The position numbers were made by a program, and so were the translations under genes. A stretch of 11,073 nt of DNA, taken from contig JAUUYO010000109.1 in the NCBI GenBank assembly GCA_030590405.1, positions 1 through 11,073 on the forward strand, given 5' to 3'. A model generated the notes under the pieces. The model ran no database searches. It had not been told where the DNA came from and saw only the letters and a list, made by a program, of their open reading frames with translations. This document shows, in pieces, positions 6,279-11,073 of the stretch (positions are counted from its first letter, which is position 1; each line of letters opens with the position of its first letter). The DNA comes from Kangiellaceae bacterium. Lineage in GTDB: Bacteria > Pseudomonadota > Gammaproteobacteria > Enterobacterales > Kangiellaceae.

Positions 6279-8339
6279 TTAGTGAGCACTCATTTGAGAG
6301 TTGGCATTGTTCTTGACTGGAATGGGGTAGTTTGAAAGCTTGGACAGAAAGCTATCAGACGAATCGGATAACTGGGAATAGATTTGTTGATAAGTTAGTA
6401 CGTTCTTAACGTATTCCCGAGTTTCTTTGTAGGGAATTTGTTCGATCCACAAGATATTGTCCGAAATGTTATTGTCTTGCAGCCACATATCAACACGGTG
6501 GCTACCGGCATTGTAGGCAGCTGTGGCTAAAATGGGGTTTCCCTGGTAGTGATCTAACACTTCTTTCAAGTGGGCGATACCAAGTTTGATATTGATTTCA
6601 GGGCTATGCAATTGGCTTTTGCTGTTGTAAGCGATGTAGTTTGATTTTGCCTGTCTTTTTGCCACACTTCGAGCGGTTGACGGGGTCAACTGCATTAAAC
6701 CTTGTGCGCCAGCGCCTGAACTGGCATCTTGCTTAAATGCACTTTCCTGACGGGTGATTGCGTAAGCCCAGCTGATCGGAATTTGATTTTTGGATGATTC
6801 ACTGGCATACAGCTCATTTTGATAAAAAGGGAAGCGTTTTTTGACATCATCGATTTGTTTGCTTTTGGCAAAAGCCAGAATACTCTGGTGTTGCCAGCCC
6901 CAACTGTGGGCCAGTTGGGCCAGTGCTACCAACTCGGTTTGTGCCGATGAATGAACTAACGCATTCCATTCGCTACGGGCTTCGCTCAGTCTGCCCATCT
7001 GATAAAACTCAAAAGCATTAATAGCATTTTTTCGTTTAGACAATTCAATGAAGACTTCGGCTGGAATTTTTTCTGAAGTGATATTTAATTGCGGTTGTTG
7101 TTGCTGATTGATTGCAGCCAGAAAACCATAATAACTTCGATTATTCGCCAGGGATTTGAGTAACCAATCAGAGGTTTCCGTAAAGCCATTATTTTTGGTT
7201 GAAATAGCGCGCCAGTACCGCCATTTGTCCACATCGACCGACAAATGGTTTTTCTGTCGGGTGATATGTTCGATCAGTGGCCAATCCTGAGTATTTAAGG
7301 CAGAAGACAATAACCATTGGTCGACAGAGGCGTCTTGCTTGCTGTTTAGCGAAATTAACCAGTCCTTTGCACCGGGCTGTTGCTCTATCGCCAGACTTAA
7401 GCCAATCGAGCGTTTCAGGGTTTCGAGTTGAGTTTGACTAAGCGTTAAACGCTGAGCAAACTTTTTCCACGCTTTGATGGCCTTAGCAGGATCTCTCCAG
7501 GCTAATTTATTCAGCCCTTTAAAGATAATGATTTGACCGTGCTGGCTAATTTGCGGTTTAAATTTAATTGCCAGTAGTTTTTCTGGCCTTTGCATGATTT
7601 TGATTAAAAGCTCGCCATTGGGTTGATTCAGCCTGGATCGCTTATTATTTAAGTAGCTTAACAGACGGTACTGCTTTTTATCGGCAGCCAATAACATTCT
7701 CTGCCAGATAAGCGGCTCAGTTAAGCCTCCGGAGCGCTGCCAGAGTTTAATCAAAGGGTCACAGCGATCAGGTAAAGAACTGCCGGTCAACCAAATGGTT
7801 TCGATTTCTGCAAAGATATCATCGCTGATGCCTTGTTGTTCCAGGCTAAGTTGTTCCAAGCTAAGTTGTTTTAAGCTAACTTGTTCCAGGCGAAATTGCA
7901 GATGTCGGCATTTAAGATTAATGCTGTTAGAAGCCTGATAATATTTTAAGAATGGTTCGATCTGCCGAGTGTCCGCCAGATAACGTAACCACCGGTATCT
8001 TAATTTTCGACTGACGACCTGATCGCGGTGCGAATGCAAAAAATCTTTAATTTCATTGTTCAGTTTTGCTGATGGCGAGCTGCGCGATAAATCTTTGATT
8101 AATCGATTTCGGTGTAAGTATTCTTGCAGTGGATAACCCTTTAGACTGCGGTATAACGTATTGAATCGATTCGTATTATCCTTTTTAAGAGCTTGCTCTG
8201 CCTGGATGAAATTGAGTTGTTTACTGGAGAAATTTGATTTGAGTGAGGGACTTTTAGAAGTGGCGCGAGCGGATTTTTCAGCCAAAAATGAAAATGCTAT
8301 TAGACAACCAATGATCACTGCAAGTTGTTTCAATCCCAT
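6279..8339 (-). CDS. slt: Soluble lytic murein transglycosylase (Slt70 type)
   Basis: This periplasmic enzyme cleaves the MurNAc-GlcNAc bond of peptidoglycan, leaving 1,6-anhydro-MurNAc ends. The 686 residues are a little longer than E. coli Slt70. Residues 1-26 form a signal peptide (likely cut after ARA). A long alpha-superhelical U/L region spans about 40-500. The C-terminal SLT domain spans about 515-650, with catalytic Glu532 in 'AITRQESAF', then 'GAQGLMQLTPSTA' (544-556), 'NIKLGIAHLKEVL' and 'ATAAYNAG' (605-612). A four-fold pentapeptide repeat (QLSLE-like, 148-167) interrupts the superhelix. The start ATG at 8337-8339 has GTAGGAT just upstream. It is probably monocistronic: a strong terminator separates it from pdsO upstream and a hairpin follows the stop. 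Cell-wall turnover is its job; any link to the neighbouring sortase genes is only positional. Confidence 0.95.
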   Translation of the reverse strand: MGLKQLAVIIGCLIAFSFLAEKSARATSKSPSLKSNFSSKQLNFIQAEQALKKDNTNRFNTLYRSLKGYPLQEYLHRNRLIKDLSRSSPSAKLNNEIKDFLHSHRDQVVSRKLRYRWLRYLADTRQIEPFLKYYQASNSINLKCRHLQFRLEQVSLKQLSLEQLSLEQQGISDDIFAEIETIWLTGSSLPDRCDPLIKLWQRSGGLTEPLIWQRMLLAADKKQYRLLSYLNNKRSRLNQPNGELLIKIMQRPEKLLAIKFKPQISQHGQIIIFKGLNKLAWRDPAKAIKAWKKFAQRLTLSQTQLETLKRSIGLSLAIEQQPGAKDWLISLNSKQDASVDQWLLSSALNTQDWPLIEHITRQKNHLSVDVDKWRYWRAISTKNNGFTETSDWLLKSLANNRSYYGFLAAINQQQQPQLNITSEKIPAEVFIELSKRKNAINAFEFYQMGRLSEARSEWNALVHSSAQTELVALAQLAHSWGWQHQSILAFAKSKQIDDVKKRFPFYQNELYASESSKNQIPISWAYAITRQESAFKQDASSGAGAQGLMQLTPSTARSVAKRQAKSNYIAYNSKSQLHSPEINIKLGIAHLKEVLDHYQGNPILATAAYNAGSHRVDMWLQDNNISDNILWIEQIPYKETREYVKNVLTYQQIYSQLSDSSDSFLSKLSNYPIPVKNNANSQMSAH
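7839..7898. repeat. 15-bp tandem repeat, four copies, inside slt
   Basis: Copies at 7839-7853 (TTCCAGGCTAAGTTG), 7854-7868, 7869-7883 and 7884-7898 differ at one to three positions from neighbours. They are in frame and encode QFRLE, QVSLK, QLSLE and QLSLE in the slt product (about residues 148-167). Confidence 0.9.
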
Positions 8340-8437
8340 ATCCTACGTTTCCCTTTTGCCGAATAGAATTATTTCAGAACTTGTTAATATCATAGACCCA
8401 AATCGGAAAATTTACTAATTTGTCGCTAATCAGACTG

Positions 8438-8467
8438 AAAAAAGGGCGTACTTGTTACAGTACACCC
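8438..8467 (-). terminator. Rho-independent terminator of pdsO
   Basis: On the minus strand GGGTGTACT (8459-8467) and AGTACGCCC (8444-8452) form a 9-position stem with one mismatch and a 6-base loop, followed directly by TTTTTT (8443-8438). It lies 53 bases past the pdsO stop codon. The intervening stretch is very pyrimidine-rich on the transcribed strand. Confidence 0.85.
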
Positions 8468-8519
8468 AAGGCTGGAGGGAAGGGGAAAGCGTGAAAGGGA
8501 AAAGTAAGAAAGGTCAAAG

Positions 8520-9218
8520 TTAGTTCTGAGCGACTGCTACTTGTTCTGCCGTAAAGAAATTGACGCTGACTCGTCTGTCCATGGCATAGCCGTCCAGATC
8601 GCCCGATTGAGCGGTTGCTTTGGATTCGCCATGAGCTTTAATGATTAAACGTGACTTAACAATGCCTTGCGCTTCAAATGCCTGTTCAACTGCTTTGGTT
8701 CTGGCCTCGGACAATTTCATATTTGAATCATCGGTGCCTCGGGGATCGGCGTATCCATCGAGTAAGATTTTAAGTTCTGGATATTGCCCTACTATTTTGG
8801 ATACCCTAGCAATCATATGGTGATCGTTGTCGGATAATTCTGTCGAATTGGTGGTAAACATCAGGTTTAAAGTTAAGCCCTGAGTAAGCCACTCGGCGCT
8901 GGAAGCCAGGGATGATTTGATTTGCTGAGCGCCTTGTTTTAACTCAACCAATTGTTGCTGGATGTTTTGATTTTCATCCAATTGTTCGTTTAGCTGAACC
9001 TTGACTTCATCAAGTTGGTTGGCTTTATGCACTTGATCGCCCGTCAATGCACCAGCGACGCCGCCAACAATAAAGCCAATAGGTCCGCCAATAGCAGCAC
9101 CTGCAATTGCGCCGGAAAAGAATCCCACGTTTTCTTCGGTGCTTGCATCGGCTTTAACGATGCTGGTGTTGAAAGAAAAACCTAATAATATACTTGTTAC
9201 TAATGCTGCCTTTTTCAT
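8520..9218 (-). CDS. pdsO: Sortase-associated OmpA-like protein PdsO
   Basis: This is a 232-residue protein starting at ATG 9216-9218, chosen because AGAGGA sits 7 bases upstream and the signal peptide MKKAALVTSILLGFSF...VKA begins there; an upstream in-frame start would add 24 unsupported residues. After cleavage near residue 23 comes a glycine-zipper segment (33-60, GAIAGAAIGGPIGFIVGG core), a Gln/Leu-rich coiled coil (about 64-100) and an OmpA C-terminal peptidoglycan-binding domain (115-222). That domain has 'LLDGYADPRGTDDSNMKLSEART' (152-174) and DRRVSV (214-219). This order is that of PdsO, the OmpA-like member of the proteobacterial dedicated sortase system. The diverging PdsR/PdsS genes support the call. 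It is expected in the cell envelope, anchored to peptidoglycan. Its exact part in sortase-substrate display is not known. Confidence 0.88.
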   Translation of the reverse strand: MKKAALVTSILLGFSFNTSIVKADASTEENVGFFSGAIAGAAIGGPIGFIVGGVAGALTGDQVHKANQLDEVKVQLNEQLDENQNIQQQLVELKQGAQQIKSSLASSAEWLTQGLTLNLMFTTNSTELSDNDHHMIARVSKIVGQYPELKILLDGYADPRGTDDSNMKLSEARTKAVEQAFEAQGIVKSRLIIKAHGESKATAQSGDLDGYAMDRRVSVNFFTAEQVAVAQN

Positions 9219-9239
9219 GATATTTCCTCTGTGTTGTTT

Positions 9240-9245
9240 ATAATA
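9240..9245 (-). promoter_or_regulatory. Candidate -10 box for pdsO
   Basis: TATTAT on the minus strand (within TTTTATTATAAAC) lies 22-27 bases before the pdsO start, giving a short leader. No -35 match is present at the right spacing. Instead the 15-bp direct repeats occupy the -32 to -61 region, as expected of an activator-dependent promoter (inference). Confidence 0.35.
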
Positions 9246-9264
9246 AAATTTTGTCATTGTTTGG

Positions 9265-9294
9265 TTTGTAGCCACTTGATTTGTAGCCACTTGA
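9265..9294. repeat. 15-bp direct repeat upstream of pdsO (possible regulator site)
   Basis: TTTGTAGCCACTTGA occurs twice head to tail (9265-9279 and 9280-9294). A third degenerate copy follows (9295-9309, sharing TTTGT and GCC). Read toward pdsO, the unit is TCAAGTGGCTACAAA. It sits just upstream of the presumed pdsO -10 box. Confidence 0.8.
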
Positions 9295-9341
9295 TTTGTT
9301 GCCCACCGCTGATCAATTATTTGCTAGTGGTTGGCCGTCCG

Positions 9342-9355
9342 TGGCGGTTTATCGT
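9342..9355 (-). promoter_or_regulatory. 14-bp box, copy facing pdsO
   Basis: Read on the minus strand this is ACGATAAACCGCCA, 123 bases before the pdsO start. It is identical to the copy before pdsR (9511-9524) and has the same orientation relative to its gene. Confidence 0.5.
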
Positions 9356-9510
9356 CCTTGCTTTCTCGGTCAGAGAGATTGGTTGCAAACCTTTTGTTTG
9401 AACACGGTGTCATTAAAACCTAGCTTTAAGGCAGGCAAATGGATAGAAACGGTTGTTTTGAAGGTAGAATGTGGCAGAATTGTGGCAATCGAAATAATTG
9501 TTCAATAACA

Positions 9511-9524
9511 ACGATAAACCGCCA
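9511..9524 (+). promoter_or_regulatory. 14-bp box, copy facing pdsR
   Basis: ACGATAAACCGCCA on the plus strand ends 10 bases before the presumed pdsR -10 box, so it overlaps the -35 region. It is an exact inverted copy of 9342-9355. A role as regulator binding site is inferred. Confidence 0.5.
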
Positions 9525-9531
9525 ACAAAAG

Positions 9532-9540
9532 TGGTATAAA
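9532..9540 (+). promoter_or_regulatory. Extended -10 promoter element of pdsR-pdsS
   Basis: TGGTATAAA matches the extended -10 pattern TGnTATAAT with one difference. It lies 45 bases before the pdsR start, giving a leader of roughly 39 bases. There is no good -35 hexamer; the 14-bp box occupies that place. Confidence 0.5.
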
Positions 9541-9585
9541 TACACTCATCAGGCAAAATCATAATAATCAATCAGTGAGATAAAT

Positions 9586-10278
9586 ATGGCGAAAAGAATT
9601 GCATTAGTCGAAGATGAAAAAGCAATCCGGGAAAACTATTCATCCTCTTTGCGCAAGCAAGGTTACGAGGTTTATGCCTATGAAACCAAGCAGGAAGCTA
9701 TGAATGCCTTTGAAACCCGTTTGCCGGATCTGGCTATTTTAGATGTGGGGTTGGGAGACGATCCTGAAGGCGGTTTTGAATTATGCCGTTATTTAAGGGC
9801 GCAATCTTCATCGATGCCGATTATTTTTTTAACCGCGCTGGATAACGAATTTGATACCATTTCTGGGTTGCGGCTTGGCGCGGATGATTATTTAACCAAA
9901 GATATCAGTTTGACCCAAATCATGGTGAGGATTTCAGCGCTGTTTAGACGAATTGACGCGGTTAAACAGAATATGCAAATGGAAGATGAATTTGTTGAAG
10001 TGGATAAACTGAAATTGGATATTAATCGTTTTACCGCCAGTTGGGATAATCATCCGATTGAAGTTACCTTAACCGAATTCTGGATTTTAAATGCGCTTGC
10101 CAAACATCCCGGTCATGTGAAAACAAGAGAGCAATTAATGGAAGCGGCTAAGGCTGTGGTTGACGATAGCACGGTTACATCTCACATTAAACGATTGAGA
10201 AAAAAAATTGTTGCGCTTGAGTCTGATTTTGATCAGATCGAAACTGTTTATGGCATGGGGTATCGCTGGAAGCCTTGA
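9586..10278 (+). CDS. pdsR: Proteobacterial dedicated sortase system response regulator PdsR
   Basis: This is a 230-residue OmpR/PhoB-type DNA-binding regulator. The receiver domain (about 4-121) has the acidic pocket Glu9/Asp10, phosphoacceptor Asp53 in 'LAILDVGLGDD', Thr83 in 'IIFLTALD' and Lys105 in 'DDYLTKDISL'. The winged-helix domain (about 136-229) has 'VTLTEFWILNALAKHPG', 'TREQLMEAA', 'STVTSHIKRLRKKI' and the wing 'ETVYGMGYRWKP'. The segments 'GLGDDPEGGFELCRYLRA' and 'TKDISL' are as I recall for the regulator dedicated to marine proteobacterial sortase loci, and divergent pdsO and downstream pdsS fit this. ATG 9586 has GTGAG 7 bases upstream. It is co-transcribed with pdsS, whose start is 6 bases past the stop. 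Likely targets are pdsO and the sortase-substrate genes (inference). Confidence 0.92.
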   Translation: MAKRIALVEDEKAIRENYSSSLRKQGYEVYAYETKQEAMNAFETRLPDLAILDVGLGDDPEGGFELCRYLRAQSSSMPIIFLTALDNEFDTISGLRLGADDYLTKDISLTQIMVRISALFRRIDAVKQNMQMEDEFVEVDKLKLDINRFTASWDNHPIEVTLTEFWILNALAKHPGHVKTREQLMEAAKAVVDDSTVTSHIKRLRKKIVALESDFDQIETVYGMGYRWKP

Positions 10279-10284
10279 TCCCGA

Positions 10285-11073
10285 ATGAATCTAACTGATT
10301 TTTTTAATCCTGCCCGCTGGTCGCTCAGTCGAAAATTTATTTCGATTGTGCTATTAATTCTGCTTATTCCGCTGGCATCGGTTGGACTGCTCAAAGAAAT
10401 AGAAAATACACTGGTTAATAATCTCAGAGAGAACCTGCTTTTATCTTCTCGTTTAATTGGTAATCAACTGGTCGCCAATCAAACCTGGTTTGAAGATAGT
10501 TTATTACCGGATTCAAAAGAATTTTTGGGAAAGGAATTATTTGTTTTTCCACTCAACCAGTCTTTTGAACTCGATGGTTATTTTGAAGACGGGCTTGATT
10601 ATGAAGTACATCGGCAAACCTTTAGTAAAAATCAAAGCTCATTTGCTGTTTTACTGGGCAGTTTTGAAAGGCATTTGATTGTTTCAATTCAGGTGAATGA
10701 TCAGGCCATTATTTATCCAAAGGTGGAAAATGGTTTTGTATCCGATCAAATTGAAATCGAATTTAAAACACAAACCGGCGGCTATCAGAGAATACTGCTG
10801 GCTCCTCAAGCTGCCGGTCAATTTCCCGTTAAGATCAACAATAATAGCAGCTCAAAAATCGATTGGCGATATAAAGCGAATTGGGTAGCGACCTCAACGG
10901 GCTTCAATGTTGAATTACAATTTCCTTCGGGGTTTAAACCTAAGGAAATAAGAGTTGTCCATCAAGACGTTGACAAACAAGGATTAACGAAATTTCAACA
11001 AATTGTTTCCTCCAGCTCTTACGATCTCAATCCACTAGTTTGGCCATCGCAAGGCCTGGTCAATTATTTTGAT
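10285..11073 (+). CDS. pdsS: Sortase-system sensor histidine kinase PdsS, N-terminal sensor part
   Basis: An open frame from ATG 10285 continues without a stop for 263 codons to the right edge, so the gene is partial. The product begins MNLTDFFNPARWSLSRKF and has one membrane helix (about residues 18-36, ISIVLLILLIPLASVGLL), then 'KEIENTLVNNLRENLLLSSRLIGNQL', a stalk helix typical of periplasmic sensors. The rest (about 60-263) is a beta-rich extracytoplasmic sensor region. The second helix, HAMP/HisKA and ATPase domains would lie beyond the window, so kinase activity is inferred from family, position and the N-terminal pattern. It follows pdsR by 6 bases, with only a weak GGAAG as ribosome binding site, suggesting translational coupling. 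It is expected to phosphorylate PdsR in response to an envelope signal. Confidence 0.85.
   Translation, partial: MNLTDFFNPARWSLSRKFISIVLLILLIPLASVGLLKEIENTLVNNLRENLLLSSRLIGNQLVANQTWFEDSLLPDSKEFLGKELFVFPLNQSFELDGYFEDGLDYEVHRQTFSKNQSSFAVLLGSFERHLIVSIQVNDQAIIYPKVENGFVSDQIEIEFKTQTGGYQRILLAPQAAGQFPVKINNNSSSKIDWRYKANWVATSTGFNVELQFPSGFKPKEIRVVHQDVDKQGLTKFQQIVSSSSYDLNPLVWPSQGLVNYFD

Larger units (their letters stand above)
9219..9585. other. Divergent pdsO-pdsR regulatory region
   Basis: These 367 bases between two divergent start codons hold no convincing gene. They contain the 15-bp direct repeats (9265-9294), a 14-bp box in inverted orientation at 9342-9355 and 9511-9524, a small palindrome GGTTGCAAACC near 9382-9392, and -10 candidates for both genes. 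A 70-codon TTG-initiated frame at 9296-9508 has no ribosome binding site and no recognisable protein features. Confidence 0.6.

Noticed and set aside
7839..7898. CRISPR-like repeat
   Set aside because: The units are contiguous 15-mers with no spacers and lie in frame inside slt.
8520..9290. Longer pdsO start 24 codons upstream
   Set aside because: The extension encodes MATNQVATNQT..., derived from the 15-bp repeats. It would bury the signal peptide and lacks a ribosome binding site, whereas the internal ATG has AGAGGA.
9296..9508. 70-codon plus-strand frame in the pdsO-pdsR gap
   Set aside because: It starts at TTG without a ribosome binding site, overlaps the presumed regulatory repeats, and shows no domain or signal peptide.
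10457..10888. Two short plus-strand frames after pdsR
   Set aside because: They lie out of frame inside the longer pdsS reading frame, which has the expected membrane helix and sensor pattern.

Overview
The window looks like chromosomal DNA of a marine gammaproteobacterium of moderately low GC. The clues are a cbb3-oxidase accessory cluster, a purM-purN-DUF3108 run, a Slt70-type lytic transglycosylase and the 'proteobacterial dedicated sortase' (Pds) genes. A relative of Kangiellaceae or Shewanella-like genera would fit, but I cannot place it further from sequence alone. No rRNA, tRNA, CRISPR array, prophage or transposase gene was seen.

Left region (1-1846, minus strand). Reading leftward: a Yip1-family membrane protein, ccoS (cbb3 oxidase assembly, TTG start), a DUF2057/YccT-like secreted protein, and the first 79 codons of a TauE/SafE-like membrane protein that runs off the left edge. 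The last three are tightly packed and probably one operon. The copper-ATPase gene ccoI, which usually precedes ccoS, is not there; its place is taken by the Yip1 gene and a hairpin.

Middle region (1847-5809). A plus-strand gene encodes a probable lipoprotein with a cysteine-phosphatase loop (DUF442/BLH-like). It converges on a minus-strand group purM, purN, DUF3108, which supplies two steps of purine synthesis plus an exported protein of unknown role. The DUF3108 gene overlaps purN and starts with an in-frame 21-bp tandem repeat. Upstream of purM lies a small DUF6763-like gene.

Repeat element (5830-6095). A non-coding 266-bp MITE-like element with 32-bp terminal inverted repeats ends only a few bases from the Shine-Dalgarno of the DUF6763 gene. 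Its inverted repeats are arranged symmetrically about one axis, so it can fold either as one long palindrome or as two side-by-side hairpins.

Right region (6279-11073). A minus-strand slt gene (lytic murein transglycosylase, with an in-frame 15-bp tandem repeat) is followed by the sortase-associated locus. pdsO (OmpA-like, peptidoglycan binding, minus strand) diverges from pdsR (OmpR-type response regulator) and pdsS (histidine kinase, cut by the right edge). The 367-bp divergent region holds a 15-bp direct repeat before pdsO and a 14-bp box present twice, once in front of each gene in the same gene-relative orientation. These are good candidates for PdsR-controlled sites. The class GN sortase and its substrate are expected beyond the right edge but are not visible.
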